Source: Hygrophila difformis
Taxonomy: Eukaryota > Streptophyta > Magnoliopsida > Lamiales > Acanthaceae
DNA length: 64,000 bases
NCBI GenBank assembly: GCA_030278955.1
Contig: JAOANR010000006.1
Span: 11,059,915 to 11,123,914 of the forward strand
Reading direction: 5' to 3'
Position numbers and translations under genes: made by a program. Shown in pieces: positions 53,591-64,000 of the stretch. Under the pieces are notes generated by a model that was given only the letters and a program-made list of their open reading frames with translations, was not told the origin of the DNA and did not search any database. Within the stretch, counting starts at the first letter, position 1, and every line of letters starts with the position of its first letter.

Positions 53591-54830
53591 TTTTTGGACT
53601 TTTGACTGCCTTGCTACCGGGCTTTTCGAGCTAATCACACACCGCCACAGATGGTTCGCAGATGCTCGGTCTCTTCAAGAACAATCAATACAATCATATT
53701 TTGTTTCCTACGCTAAGGCATAACACGGTTTTTTTTTTATGAAGGTTGTTTTAATTTTTGAACATATATGGTATATGAGAACCTGAATTTTATAGAGCGT
53801 AACAAATATTAAAAATATTACATAAATGTTATTAGTAATATATTGAAGTATATATTATTATTGAATATAACCTAAACTTTGGTATTAAGTAAATCTATGT
53901 TATAGAAAATATTAATATGTAATGACGACTAAAAAGCAAAAGGTCGTAAATGTCTGGGGTAAAAGTTAACATTTTAAAAGTTTAGATCGAGGACCTAAAA
54001 TAAATATTATGGAGAGCAATAATCGGTTAACCATACAAAAGTTAGGGGATTATTTTGGTGATTAGTAAAATTATAGGGCAAAATCGACACATACAGATCG
54101 TTTCGAACTATTATTACCTCTATCGCTAAAATGCATATGAACATGCAGCTGAAATGAATTAGACGTTGTGGTTTAAATGAGCTAAAATATATCAATGCAA
54201 TGCATTTTTTGCCACTATTTGCGTTTCGCACTAATTCATTACTATATTTTAAAACATGTCACAATAAAGTGGTGACATGTAGCTTAAAGAACTGTTCTCT
54301 CAGATTGTTGGGTAGAGAACTGCTCTATCCATTTTCATCAAGTTTTATTTATTATTTCTTTTTTGATTTTTTTTTTCCAGATATTATGGGGCAGTACTCT
54401 AAAATTGGAGAACTATCCATTGCATGCTCTTAGAATCCTCGTCAGTCGTGTAACTCTTCCTCCATTTATGGACATGCATGGTTGTCTTTCTCTATTTTTT
54501 TTTTCATTTTTATTTGTCAAAAAATAAGTAAAATAAATAAAATTGAACACGTAAGTAAAGAGAAAAAAATTAAAGAACATGCAGGTATTGATAGAACACA
54601 AGATGCAATAGTACAATATTATTCTTCTTCTCCATTATTATTATTACACGTAAGTATTGAGTAAAAGCAAGAAACACACAGTACACATGTTCCCCTCGTC
54701 TTTGTTACCACATGACGTGGCGCTCCAAGACTTTGTTCACATATGTATAACATCGATGGATAATAACTCTCATGCATATATGCATAGATGATACATGGTG
54801 GTATATTATTTTATTTAATTATTATATAAG
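53591..54830. other. Spacer and 3' flank of phylloplanin-like gene 3
   Basis: 53600-54235 matches 24600-25200. 54240-54830 matches 47730-48730 and 7010-7290. No gene seen. Confidence 0.65.
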
Positions 54831-55723
54831 TGTTGACCCAATAAAAGTGAGTCCCACTGAATAAAAGTATTAAAGTGAGCCTATTAAAGTGAGCCTCAAC
54901 GTGAGTTATCAAAGTGAGCCTTTTGAGGTGAGCCTATTAAAGTGAGCCTATTAAAGTGAGCCTCAACGTGAGTTATTAAAGTGAGCCTATTGAAGTGAGA
55001 AGTGAACTATTAAAGTGAGCCTATTGGAGTGAGCCTATCAAGTGAACCTTTTGAGGTGAGCCTATTAAAGCGAGCCTATTAAAGTGAGCCTATTATTGAA
55101 GTGAGGCTATTGAAGTGAACCTATTTAAGTGAGCATAGGATTATCTAAGTCAAGATTCAAGTGTGCGACACAATCATAAACCAAGTGGCGGCCAAGGGGT
55201 GCCGTACGGCGGCCGGGGAGCTCCTGGTGGCGGCCGAAAAACCTTTGGTGGAGGCCAAGGCACGACGAATGGAGGCCATCAAAAGTGAGCAAGACACAAA
55301 CCTGGGAGGCCATCAAAAGTGGCGGCGCCCCGTTTCTCGTATTATGTAGGCCCAGGAGTTACGAAGAGAATGGAAGGGAGGTTTATGTGGAGAACCAGCG
55401 TGGAGACAGGTGTCTGACGGTTGAAGATCTCTGCCAGCAGGAGAGACGGCGTGACGACATGTGTCCTAGGAGAGGTTGTGGGTATCTGACGGTTGAGGGT
55501 TTCTGCCTATAAAAGCCAAAGGGATGTTCATTTGGAAAGCCCCTTCGACTCCACAGAGAAAAATTCATTTTCTGCAGTTTATTTTCTTTCTGCAAGTTTT
55601 ATTCTGTTGTTTTCATTCTGCAATTTTACCGCTTTGTTTACGTTCCTGTAATCCTTCCTGTAATCTCTTCAAAGTTATAAATCAAAAGAGGTCTCTAAAC
55701 CTCTACATATTTTACGCTCAACA
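54831..55723 (+). mobile_element. Solo LTR
   Basis: 893 bp from TGTTGACCC to GCTCAACA with the duplication ATAAG (54826-54830 and 55724-55728) and no internal region. It begins with a 300-bp array of ATTAAAGTGAGCCT units, then has GGCGGCC motifs, a TATAAAAG near 55510 and a 3' part (ACCGCTTTGTTTACGTTCCTGTAATCC) resembling the gag-only element's LTR. It probably arose by LTR-LTR recombination. Confidence 0.85.
54846..55136 (+). repeat. ATTAAAGTGAGCC minisatellite in solo LTR
   Basis: About twenty degenerate 13-15 bp units of ATTAAAGTGAGCCT, with variants GAGGTGAGCC and TCAACGTGAG in a higher-order pattern. Confidence 0.85.
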
Positions 55724-55767
55724 ATAAGTATTGATAGATTATTAAACAGGCAGGAGAAGCATCGGTC

Positions 55768-55770
<3 letters not shown>

Positions 55771-55810
<40 letters not shown>
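55771..55810. repeat. (AT)n microsatellite
   Basis: About 19 uninterrupted AT dinucleotides just beyond the stop codon of gene 3. Length is probably polymorphic. Confidence 0.9.
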
Positions 55811-55815
<5 letters not shown>

Positions 55816-55841
55816 CTTCAACATCGTGGCGTTGGGATCGT

Positions 55842-56339
55842 CTACGGCACCACAGCACTAAATGTATTAGCAGTGGCAGTCACAGTTAGGGGGAAGATTA
55901 TGCCTGAAAATGCGATAGGGTTTGAGAGATAGGATCCAGTGGTGACAACGGTACAGGCAGCAACGGGAAGCCTAACACGGACGCGGCATGTGAGGTATAA
56001 AACACTTGCGAATGGACTGAGCAGCCCTCCGGGGATATTAAAAGTAAAGGCTCCAGTGGGGTCGGTGTTGGTGGGGGGTGGGGGGGCAACGGTAACAGTG
56101 GCGCCAAGGAGATTAGTGCATTCGAGACTGACGGGTGCGTTGGCAAGCCCGTTAACGGGAGGCACCGCGCATGTTCCGGTAGGTGTACAACAAACTCTGC
56201 CGGTGACAATCAAGCCTGTAATGGTACCCAGGGTTGTCGTAGCATTGGCTATGGGAGCCATTGCAGCCACCACAACAACGAGGGCGGTAGCAAAGACCCA
56301 AAGGGGAACGGGGGACTTATTACCAGAAGAAGAAGCCAT
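55842..56339 (-). CDS. Phylloplanin-like secreted protein, gene 3
   Basis: A 165-residue intronless ORF from the ATG at 56339 (MASSSGNKS), with no competing upstream start. Signal peptide about 12-34, ending ANA. Six conserved cysteines (VCCTPTGTC, LEC, LTC, AC). The VNGLANAPVSLEC stretch is nearly identical to gene 1, so genes 1 and 3 are the closest pair. It has a Pro-rich centre (VAPPPPTNTDP) where gene 1 is Thr-rich. Expected to be secreted, as its paralogs. The solo LTR lies 119 bp beyond the stop and may affect its 3' end. Confidence 0.85.
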   Translation of the reverse strand: MASSSGNKSPVPLWVFATALVVVVAAMAPIANATTTLGTITGLIVTGRVCCTPTGTCAVPPVNGLANAPVSLECTNLLGATVTVAPPPPTNTDPTGAFTFNIPGGLLSPFASVLYLTCRVRVRLPVAACTVVTTGSYLSNPIAFSGIIFPLTVTATANTFSAVVP

Positions 56340-56405
56340 ATTTGTTATTTAATTTAATACTATGAAAGATCGGATGTGTTGTGCATGACATGCTTCAAGA
56401 AACAG

Positions 56406-56416
56406 CCCTATTTATA
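56406..56416 (-). promoter_or_regulatory. TATA box of phylloplanin-like gene 3
   Basis: CATCTATAAATAGGG context on the minus strand, about 70 bp upstream of the start codon. Confidence 0.75.
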
Positions 56417-56507
56417 GATGGATATGGATATTTAGGAATCATAATTGAGAGCCCTCTGCTTATTGCCCTTATTAATCTATCCATGATGCATCATCATATA
56501 TGAAACA

Positions 56508-56606
56508 AAGCTTCTTCAAGTTGCTGCAGCCACCTTCGTTGCCAATTGCCAACTTCTGACTTTTTATCACTCACTGTTGATTAGTATTTGTGAAGCTTGC
56601 AAGATA
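56508..56606 (-). promoter_or_regulatory. Conserved upstream box of gene 3
   Basis: Promoter-box copy (GCCACCTTCGTTGCCAATTG, CCAACTTCTGACTTTTTATC). Here the RY-like CATGCA is changed to CTTGCA. Confidence 0.5.
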
Positions 56607-56881
56607 AATGCAGTTTTTGATGGGCGATCACAGTATATTTAACCTACTAGTTTTAAATTTACTTGTTTAATTAAAATAATCGGATCCCAAGTACCTTAAT
56701 AATTATGCAAGATAACAACCTAGTTGCCCTTGTCAAAAAATTCATTTATTTGCCTCATAGTATACTATAAAATTAATTTGTCCTATAGTTAGCTAGAGTC
56801 GAACCCACCATCCAATACACAAATTAAACTTCCCCAACCCACAATCACATCTAATTAAACTCGTATTCATGTTATATTATA
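56607..56881. other. Array-unit spacer
   Basis: Matches 8690-8925 (TAACCTACTAGTTTTAAATTTACT and AATTATGCAAGATAACAACC). No gene. Confidence 0.65.
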
Positions 56882-57210
56882 CTCCCTCTATTCTAGTAAT
56901 TCCGTCCCATTTTCTTTTTTGATCCTTCCCACTTCAATTGTCTCATTTCCTTTTTAGTAATTAAATAAATATACACTCACTCCCATCATATCACATCAAT
57001 AAATAAATATATTAAAATTTCAAACACACAAATATCACATCAAATACAAAATAAATCAATTAAAAATTCAAATACATTCCAATCACATCATATAAATTCT
57101 TAATTTACTCCACTTTAAATATTAATCTACCCCTACATTAAATACTAAATATTTCCACATAAAAAAATGTGCCCAAAAGAAATGGAACACTATTAGTGTG
57201 ACGGAGGGAG
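56882..57210. mobile_element. Stowaway MITE
   Basis: 329 bp with ends CTCCCTCTATTCT and, inverted, CTCCCTCCGTCACA, between TA dinucleotides. The paralogous site at 8915-8932 (TTATATTATACATAACG) is uninterrupted. Confidence 0.85.
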
Positions 57211-57337
57211 TACATAACAAATTGTTTTCTAAAATATTAATTTATATATTGAAATCATCTTAAATTATACTACACTTCAGCGGATATATAAAGGAATACA
57301 AGACAATTAAGCAAATGCACGATATCCATGCAGAACT

Positions 57338-58349
57338 TGTTAGGTCCCCAGCTCACGCAAGTACTATTCTTTATGCTGTGGTTCAACAAACCAAGTTCAA
57401 ACTATCACAGTGAACACACTAATTAAACATACCAGAGTAAACTCAGATTCAAGCACAGCGGAAATACTTAAATGTAAAAATAAGAGCATAAAGAATAAAT
57501 GAGACACAACAAGATGATGACCCAGTTCGGCCTTCGGCCTACGTCTGGGGGATACCAATCCAGGAGGATATTCACTATGTGTTAACTTATGGCAAACAAC
57601 CATACACACTAGCAAATATAAAAAGTGTCTTCACTCCAAGTTCCAAGTGGACAGTTGTGATGACCAAGAGCCTCCAGCCTTTGGTGTAGAAATCCCCTTC
57701 TACTTCAACTCTCAAGGCCGCCTGCCTCGAGTTCCCCTTGAAACAGCCTGTGAAACACTCCCTCTGATGTTTTGGGATGAATAATGATTTGAAGTGCTTC
57801 TTCCTTTCACACGCCTTGAACTCACTCCTTAGTTGTCTCTTAGTACAGACACTCAATGGTTCTTAAACACGAACACAACTAGGAGCATTCAAGGCTACTC
57901 GATCTCACAGCAGATAGATCAATATCAGTTTACACTTTTGCTGTGAATCGATTCTAGAGAGAGTATTACAATCACCACCAAGTCGAGAGCTTTCTCAGAA
58001 TACTTGAAGAATGAATAATGAATCTCTACTCTCTAAACTGGAACTCTTCCTATTTAACCCAAAAATTGCTCCAACAGATTTGAATGATTTTGCCATTTAG
58101 GGAAATAGCCGTTGGGCAGATTGGGGTTTTTGAGTAACAGCTCTTTTCTAAGTAGATAGGTAATCCCTGCAAGAAAGGTTAGTCTCTACCTACTCTAATC
58201 AGAAAAGAGCCGTTGGACCCATTGCACATCTTGATCTTTGCAATCTTTCACTCCGAGGATCGCGCTGAACACGGAAGCATCAGAAGATGTCCTATCTACC
58301 TAAGTTCAATCATCGGTTCGAACTTCCCACAAAAACACTAGACTCAACA
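57338..58349 (-). repeat. 3' LTR of second Sirevirus
   Basis: 1012 bp. On the minus strand it starts TGTTGAGTCTAG and ends GACCTAACA. Related to the fragment at 1-760. Confidence 0.9.
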
Positions 58350-58366
58350 ATCTCCCCCTTTTTGGC
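58350..58366 (-). promoter_or_regulatory. Polypurine tract of second Sirevirus
   Basis: CCAAAAAGGGGGAGAT on the minus strand, directly before the LTR. Extra GAGGGGGAGTC boxes occur at about 58701-58713 and 58743-58755. Confidence 0.85.
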
Positions 58367-58735
58367 AGGAAGTGAGCCAGCAAATACAAATGATAAACCG
58401 ATGATGAATTTAGCTAACAACGCAAAATAACCTCAACTAATCTTCTGACTAAAAGCTCTTTACAGAAAATCATTCATATCATAACTAGAGCTTGTACACA
58501 TTTAATCATGAAATAGGATGCATTCCAAACGATCACAGTGCCATAAATATTGTTCATCAAGTTCAAAACATCATAAGTAGCAATAAACAACTTGTTCCAC
58601 AAGATAAACAGCAAAAGACATAACCAAATTGAAAAGAAGAGTTAGAAAGATATTACCAACTATCAGGAGGCTGAAATCATCATTGGATTTTGAAATTTTG
58701 GACTCCCCCTCTGGATCAACTTCTATGGCCAAAAA
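58367..58735 (-). other. 3' untranslated region of second Sirevirus
   Basis: No ORF. Contains an accessory polypurine box near 58701-58713. Confidence 0.6.
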
Positions 58736-61171
58736 TCAGTCAGACTCCCCCTCTGCATCTGAATCAGCACCTCCATCACCATCATTTGGGCGCTCTTGAT
58801 CATCATCAGGCTCCACATACATGGCAGTCCCGGCTTCATCATCCTCAGACCAGTAGTCGGGCAGCAGGGCAAGTGCTTCCTCAATCTTTCCTTCCTCATG
58901 CTGGATGATCGCACGAAGACCTCTGAACTTTTCCTTTGCCTGGGTCAGTATCTCTCTGGCTCGAGTGAGGGCACTCTGATGGCTCAAATTCCCGTCTGGT
59001 CCTGGTATGTCGGGCACCTTTGACAGCAGCTTCTGTGAGAGACCAAACTCATAGATCTTTTCTTTTGGTGCATTCTTGTTGCCACCAATTTTGAGAGACC
59101 TAAGGAACAGCTGACTGAGGGTTGGATAAGGGAGAAGAGTCTTGTGACTGGCATTCAGGGATTCTGCAATAGTGACCATCTGAGACAGAACCAGTTGACC
59201 GAAGTTGATGGGAACTTTTTGATCAATGGCATATATCAGGTGACACATTTCTCTTGTAACCAAGGAGTGATTTCCAGTGGGCATCACATTTGATGCACAG
59301 AATTTGTAGATCATATAGAACTTCTGTGTGAGATCCTTAGGCTTCACTCCCTTCCCTGGCATCTTTTTGACCTTAGTCTTGGTAATAGCATAGGCCACTT
59401 TGTCACTGTCAAACGAGACACCTTGTTCCAATATCCCTTCAAAGTCAACCTCAGGCAGTTCCAGTAAGACATTGATCTTGGAGGCTGAAATCTCATAAAG
59501 AACCCCTCCAGTGAAGTTCTTGTTGAACCATGGGGTGCCAGGAATGATGACATCCTTTCTTAGGTTTGCATAGAACTGAACAACAAGATCGGGTTGATAT
59601 TCTTGAACTAGGGTTGCCCATCCAATCAGTCCTCTTTTATCTAGATACTGGGTCCAGCCAAGTTGATCATACTTGGGTCCACAGTAGGTATGCTCTTGTC
59701 GAAAGGCCTTTTTGATTAACACATTGGAGTGATAATCTGCACTGGACTGGTAATAGAACTGATCCGAGTGAGCAAGAGCAGCATCAAGTATCTCCTTGCC
59801 CTTAGCCTTGGAGGAGGATGGCTTCCTTATGTCAAGCTTTGACTTCTTCCTGATCTCTGGATTTTCTTCAGCATCACGAACACGCTTTCCTTTGCTAGTG
59901 GACTGTGAAGGCTTGGTCACAGGGTTGGAGGCAGGAGGAGCAGCTTCTTCGGACTCAGAGGAACTGTCATCAGTACCATCTGGTTCATCCTCACCAATGA
60001 ACTCGCTATCAGAGTCCTTCTCTTTGTGCTTCTTGGGAATTGGAACAGGGGCCACTTTGGATCCGACAGCAGCTGGAGGTGGATGAAGATCAGGTTCATC
60101 AGCACTAGACCCTTCTTCTTCCTCATCACTTTCAGATGATTCTTCTTCAGATTCTTCTTCAACAGTGTCTAGCTCTGTGTGGGGCTCGACAGGTTGAGTT
60201 GGAACATGATCAGAGGTAGTGGTTTGATCTTTCACAGCAGAGGATCCTTGGGAGGGCTCAGACTGTCTGGATTCTTCTGTCTGGGTGATGGGAGAAGTGG
60301 CCTGAGTGGTCTGCTTCACAGTTTCTTCCACATTGGTAGACTTCTTCGACTTCTTGGTCTTGGAGGGAGCAGCAGCATCTTTGACAGAAGAAGGACCAGT
60401 GGTCTCCACACTAGGAGGGGGATCATCGAACACAGGCTTGATGATGTTAAGAGGAACAGCAGCAACTGGTTTAGAACTCGATTTTGATCCCTTCTCAGCA
60501 GTCTTCTTTGCAGCAGGAGCAGGTTTCTTCTTTGAGACATCTTCAACAGGGAAAGCAGGCTTGGGAGATTCTCCACCTTTCTTCTTCATGAGTGAAATAG
60601 TCACAGGGGCCAAATCGGATAGTGGCGTATCATCTTCACTCTCTCTGAATCCAGAGGATGCAGTACCTTGGGCCGTAGACGATCCTGAAACTTGCACGTT
60701 AGAAGACACAGAGGGTTTCTTAGATTTCTTTGTACCTTTCTTTGTTGATTTCTTTGCCGGCACTGAGGCGGCAGCAGCAGCAGCCAATGTCTTGAGGTTT
60801 CCAGGAGATTCCATTACTTTGGTTGTCTGAGATGGGTCGCCTTCAACTCCTTTAGTAGTGGTGTCACCAGAAACCGCCATGGGAGAAACTGTCTGAGTGG
60901 TCGGCTTTGAGCCCACGTCCACAGAAGCGGTTTTCTCCCCCTGAACTGCCACACCCGCGCTCTGAAGTTCACTACGAACATCCAACGGATCCAGGACACC
61001 TTGGTTAGATGTGGAAGTTGTTGATTGATCTGCATTGGACTTCGCCTGAGAGGAACTAACGCCCTTCTTCGACTTAGGGTTACGGGGAACAGGTGGTTTC
61101 CTTGATACTGGACTGGAATCCTTGGAACCACGCGTCTGAACTATCTTTCCTGCACTCAGAGAACTCAACAA
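58736..61171 (-). CDS. Second Sirevirus ORF in 'env' position
   Basis: 811 residues from the ATG at 61171 (MLSSLSAGK); similarity to the ORF at 20868-23255 begins at VQTRGS. Long Ser/Thr/Lys-rich and acidic disordered half (PKKSTKKGTKKSKK, SEEESSESDEEEE), then a globular domain from about 450 (DQFYYQSSADYHSN, YDQLGWTQYLDKRGLIGWA, VVQFYANLR, LLELPEVDF), then an acidic tail. There is no signal peptide or transmembrane segment. The shared domain resembles the 'putative plant transposon protein' domain. Its function is not known. Confidence 0.8.
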   Translation of the reverse strand: MLSSLSAGKIVQTRGSKDSSPVSRKPPVPRNPKSKKGVSSSQAKSNADQSTTSTSNQGVLDPLDVRSELQSAGVAVQGEKTASVDVGSKPTTQTVSPMAVSGDTTTKGVEGDPSQTTKVMESPGNLKTLAAAAAASVPAKKSTKKGTKKSKKPSVSSNVQVSGSSTAQGTASSGFRESEDDTPLSDLAPVTISLMKKKGGESPKPAFPVEDVSKKKPAPAAKKTAEKGSKSSSKPVAAVPLNIIKPVFDDPPPSVETTGPSSVKDAAAPSKTKKSKKSTNVEETVKQTTQATSPITQTEESRQSEPSQGSSAVKDQTTTSDHVPTQPVEPHTELDTVEEESEEESSESDEEEEGSSADEPDLHPPPAAVGSKVAPVPIPKKHKEKDSDSEFIGEDEPDGTDDSSSESEEAAPPASNPVTKPSQSTSKGKRVRDAEENPEIRKKSKLDIRKPSSSKAKGKEILDAALAHSDQFYYQSSADYHSNVLIKKAFRQEHTYCGPKYDQLGWTQYLDKRGLIGWATLVQEYQPDLVVQFYANLRKDVIIPGTPWFNKNFTGGVLYEISASKINVLLELPEVDFEGILEQGVSFDSDKVAYAITKTKVKKMPGKGVKPKDLTQKFYMIYKFCASNVMPTGNHSLVTREMCHLIYAIDQKVPINFGQLVLSQMVTIAESLNASHKTLLPYPTLSQLFLRSLKIGGNKNAPKEKIYEFGLSQKLLSKVPDIPGPDGNLSHQSALTRAREILTQAKEKFRGLRAIIQHEEGKIEEALALLPDYWSEDDEAGTAMYVEPDDDQERPNDGDGGADSDAEGESD

Positions 61172-61508
61172 GCGAGCAAACAGAGAGAACTAACGAGTGG
61201 AAACTGAAATGCGAAGGAAATTAGAGAGCGATCAAAGACGATTCGTCTTCTGAGAAAGAGTAAAGTAAACTCCCTTTCAAGGATTCTGCCACTTCCCGCT
61301 CACGAGAGATGGCGCCATAAAATGAGTGGGCCTGATGGGCTTAAACAAATAAATAAATACCCTGGGCCTACACACAGGGCCATAGCTAATCTCCCCCTGA
61401 AATACACAAGCCTGCACTCCAAACAAAATATTAGAATAAACAGTATTAACAAGAGTTTGAGTGAAGAATTGTCACCATAAAAGCTATGGGGAGATCCGAG
61501 TGATTGCT
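61172..61508 (-). other. Region between pol and second ORF
   Basis: Leader of the second ORF, with a GGGGGAG polypurine box near 61390. The second ORF is probably made from a spliced or internally initiated RNA. No coding sequence of its own. Confidence 0.5.
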
Positions 61509-64000
61509 TTAGGCAAGGTAGCACAACCCAAGGTCCTTCCTTAGTGATTCAAAACGATCACTGTTCAAGGCCTTGGTGAATATATCAGCATGTTGAAGTT
61601 CAGTTCCAACATGTTGAATGAACACCACTCCATCTTCCACCAGCTCTCTTATATAGTGATGTCGAATGTCAATGTGCTTGGTGCGGCTATGTTGAACTGG
61701 ATTCTTAGCAATGTTGATGGCACTCATGTTGTCACACATAAGGAGGAGCTCCTTCTGCTCAATTCCATAGTCCTTCAGCATCTGTTTCATCCACAACAAC
61801 TGAGCACAGCAGCTACCCGCAGCCAAGTATTCAGCTTCAGCAGTGGACAAGGAGATCGAACTCTGCTTCTTGCTATACCAACTGACTAAGTTTGTTCCAA
61901 CATAGAAACAACCACCTGTGGTGCTCTTCCGATCATCTATGCATCCTGCCCAATCAGCATCACTGTACCCCATAAGTTGCAGACTTGATTCCTTCGAATA
62001 CCAGATTCCAAGGTTTGCAGTCCCTGAGATGTATTTGATAATTCTCTTAGCAGCATGTAGATGGGATTCCTTGGGGTTTGCCTGATATCTTGCGCACACA
62101 CCCACAGCATAGCTGATATCGGGTCGACTGGCAGCTAAATAGAGAAGGCTCCCAATGATACTTCGATACAGCTTGGGATCCACATCATTTCCAGAGGGAT
62201 CTTGACTGATCTTGTCATTTGTGCCTAAGGGAGTTCTTGCAGGTTTGCTTGACTCCATCCCAAATTTCTTTACAATGTTCTTAGCATACTTAGCTTGAGA
62301 GAGGAACATCTCATCCTTCTTCTGAGTTACCTGGAGTCCAAGGAAGTAGGTCAATTCACCAACTAAGCTCATCTCGAACTCATTACTCATGATCTTAATG
62401 AATTCATCTTTGAGTATGTGGGATGTGGACCCAAAGACAATGTCATCTACATAGATCTGAGCAACAATGAAACCCTTAGCTTCCTTTCTGATGAAGAGTG
62501 TTTGGTCAGTGCTGCCTCTTTCATAACCATGATCCAAGAGATAGGTTGAGAGTCTCTCGTACCATGCCCTAGGGGCTTGCTTCAGACCATACAGGGCCTT
62601 GTGGAGCTTGTAAACATAATCTGGTCGATGGGGGTCTTCAAACCCTTTCGGTTGTTCCACATAAGCCTCTTCCTTCAACCAACCATTCAAGAACGCACTC
62701 TTCACATCCATTTGGTACAATTTGAATTCGAAGGAGCAGGCAACAGCCAAGAGCAGTCGAACAGCTTCTAGCCTGGCCACTGGTGCGAAGGTTTCACTAA
62801 AATCGACTCCTTCAACTTGAGTATATCCTTGAGCCACCAGTCTAGCTTTGTTCCTAGTGATGTTCCCATCCTCATCAGTCTTATTCTTGAAAATCCATTT
62901 GGTTCCAATGACATTCACATTGGTAGGTCTCTCCACCAATTCCCAAACTTCATTTCTAGCAAACTGTTGAAGCTCTTCTTGCATAGCAGCAGTCCAATGC
63001 TCATCACAGAGTGCTTCCTCCACCTTGGTTGGCTCGATCCTGGAGGTGTAACAGTGAAGACCAGCCAACTCTTTGTAGTTGATCTTCTTCTTGTTCCTGG
63101 TTCGTCTTCCCTCGTTGATATCACTGAGAAGGTCATTCTCATTGTGATTTCTGTGAACCTTACTCTGAGTGAGTGGAGTTCTCTGAGGGTGGTTCGATTC
63201 ACTGGATTGAACTTCCTTTTCAGCAGGTTTCACATCCTCATGAGTAGCAGGGGATGCATCATCAAGACAAACCTCATTCTCAATTTCCATCACCGAGACA
63301 GGTTTGGATGCACACTTAGGCTTGTCTTCAATGACAACATTGGCAGATTCCACCACTTTCCTTGAGGAAGGTAGATACACTTGATAGGCTTTGCTGGTGG
63401 AAGAGTAACCCACAAGTATACCCTCTGTGCTCTTCTCTTGAAACTTCCCGGACTGATTCCTGTCATTCAAGACAAAGCACTTGCTACCAAAAATATGGAA
63501 ATAAGAGATGGTAGTTCTTTTACCTTTCCACAGCTCATATGGAGTCTTTAGGGTCTTCGATCTCATGTGGACTCGATTACCAACATAGCAGGCAGTGTGA
63601 ACTGCTTCTGCCCAGAGGAACTGCGGGACATCCTTTGAATTAAGCATGACTCTAGCCATTTCTTGGATAGTTCTGTTCTTCCTCTCCACCACGCCATTTT
63701 GTTGTGGAGTTCGGGGAGCAGAGAATTCATGCTTAATGCCATTGACGCTGCAGAAGTCTTCGAACTTTTGGTTCTGAAATTCACCACCATGGTCACTCCT
63801 GATTCTTTTGACTTTACAGTCCTTTTCAGTAGTGATTTGGTTGTGAAGTGTGATGAAAGCCTCGAGTGCCTCACTCTTTTCCCTGAGAAAAGAAACCCAG
63901 GTATATCGAGAAAAGTCATCAACACAAACGAGAACATAGTGCTTACCTCCTAGACTCTTCACATCAGTTGGCCCAAAGAGGTCCATGTGTATGAGTTCTA
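61509..64000 (-). CDS. pol: Sirevirus pol (integrase-RT-RNase H), partial
   Basis: The frame is open from the window edge to the stop at 61509, so the N-terminal gag, protease and first integrase part lie outside. Visible: integrase Asp in HMDLFG, SDHGGEF and Glu in NGVVERKNR; the reverse transcriptase block ([50 protein letters not shown]); RNase H ([40 protein letters not shown]). No stop or frameshift occurs in this part, unlike the copy at 15426, and all catalytic motifs seen are intact. Confidence 0.92.
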   Translation of the reverse strand, partial: ELIHMDLFGPTDVKSLGGKHYVLVCVDDFSRYTWVSFLREKSEALEAFITLHNQITTEKDCKVKRIRSDHGGEFQNQKFEDFCSVNGIKHEFSAPRTPQQNGVVERKNRTIQEMARVMLNSKDVPQFLWAEAVHTACYVGNRVHMRSKTLKTPYELWKGKRTTISYFHIFGSKCFVLNDRNQSGKFQEKSTEGILVGYSSTSKAYQVYLPSSRKVVESANVVIEDKPKCASKPVSVMEIENEVCLDDASPATHEDVKPAEKEVQSSESNHPQRTPLTQSKVHRNHNENDLLSDINEGRRTRNKKKINYKELAGLHCYTSRIEPTKVEEALCDEHWTAAMQEELQQFARNEVWELVERPTNVNVIGTKWIFKNKTDEDGNITRNKARLVAQGYTQVEGVDFSETFAPVARLEAVRLLLAVACSFEFKLYQMDVKSAFLNGWLKEEAYVEQPKGFEDPHRPDYVYKLHKALYGLKQAPRAWYERLSTYLLDHGYERGSTDQTLFIRKEAKGFIVAQIYVDDIVFGSTSHILKDEFIKIMSNEFEMSLVGELTYFLGLQVTQKKDEMFLSQAKYAKNIVKKFGMESSKPARTPLGTNDKISQDPSGNDVDPKLYRSIIGSLLYLAASRPDISYAVGVCARYQANPKESHLHAAKRIIKYISGTANLGIWYSKESSLQLMGYSDADWAGCIDDRKSTTGGCFYVGTNLVSWYSKKQSSISLSTAEAEYLAAGSCCAQLLWMKQMLKDYGIEQKELLLMCDNMSAINIAKNPVQHSRTKHIDIRHHYIRELVEDGVVFIQHVGTELQHADIFTKALNSDRFESLRKDLGLCYLA

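Larger units (their letters stand above)
57338..64000 (-). mobile_element. Second Copia/Sirevirus element, truncated by window end
   Basis: Minus-strand element: 3' LTR (57338-58349), polypurine tract, env-position ORF (58736-61171), then pol running off the window. GAACT at 57333-57337 should be one target duplication. The insertion splits the array spacer at GATATCCATGCAGAAC, a site intact near 9055 and 50706. It is a different family from the element at 14460 (LTRs unlike each other, proteins clearly related). Confidence 0.9.

Noticed and set aside
54846..55136. CRISPR-like spaced repeats
   Set aside because: Units are contiguous 13-15 bp tandem repeats without unique spacers, inside an LTR of a plant genome.

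Overview
This is a window of nuclear DNA from a flowering plant, probably a eudicot. The evidence is a set of plant-specific secreted proteins of the phylloplanin/Ole e 1-like type, Sirevirus-type Copia retrotransposons primed by initiator tRNA-Met, a MULE carrying an Ulp1-like protease gene, Helitrons that have captured plant gene pieces (a B3-domain gene and a FIZZY-RELATED/CCS52 gene), Stowaway MITEs and tRNA-derived SINEs. I see no tRNA, rRNA, CRISPR or prokaryotic feature. No assignment below family level is supported.

The host backbone is a tandem array of one duplicated unit: an intergenic spacer plus a small intronless gene on the minus strand. Three copies keep a complete gene (7389-7889, 48841-49344, 55842-56339). 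A fourth keeps only its promoter box (about 786-855), next to an LTR. A fifth (about 25200-25795 plus 30034-30640) keeps only spacer. The units still align by eye, so one copy often shows the empty site for an insertion in another. This supports exact ends and target-site duplications (TSDs) for many of the mobile elements below.

Layout: 1-760, partial Copia LTR (minus). 1279-6779, a long-terminal-inverted-repeat element interrupted by Helitron copy L (1636-6344, minus), which itself holds a SINE, a hAT-like MITE and a Stowaway MITE. 7389-8726, phylloplanin gene 1 and a perfect 476-bp duplication of its 5' part. 9283-9473, LINE tail. 9647-10148, candidate small Helitron. 10351-13965, Helitron with FZR exons. 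14460-24538, complete Sirevirus with 5-bp TSD. 25796-30033, young gag-only LTR element with 5-bp TSD. 30745-31650, LINE tail and SINE. 31906-41652, 9.7-kb MULE with 9-bp TSD, an intact MURA-type transposase gene and a convergent seven-exon Ulp1-like gene. 41917-42177, Stowaway. 42214-47685, Helitron copy R (plus) with a captured B3-domain gene fragment absent from copy L. 48841-49344, gene 2. 49835-50596, a Stowaway with a LINE and a SINE nested in it. 51254-51693, two more SINEs. 52578-53590, LINE-like retroposon. 54831-55723, solo LTR with TSD. 55842-56339, gene 3. 56882-57210, Stowaway. 57338-64000, a second Sirevirus (minus) running off the window.

The host genes probably encode secreted, surface-deployed Ole e 1-fold proteins. 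Almost everything else is transposon. The elements most likely to be recently or potentially active are the MULE (both genes assemble in phase with GT-AG introns) and the gag-only LTR element (its LTRs differ by one substitution plus repeat-copy number). The gag-only element would need Pol supplied from elsewhere.
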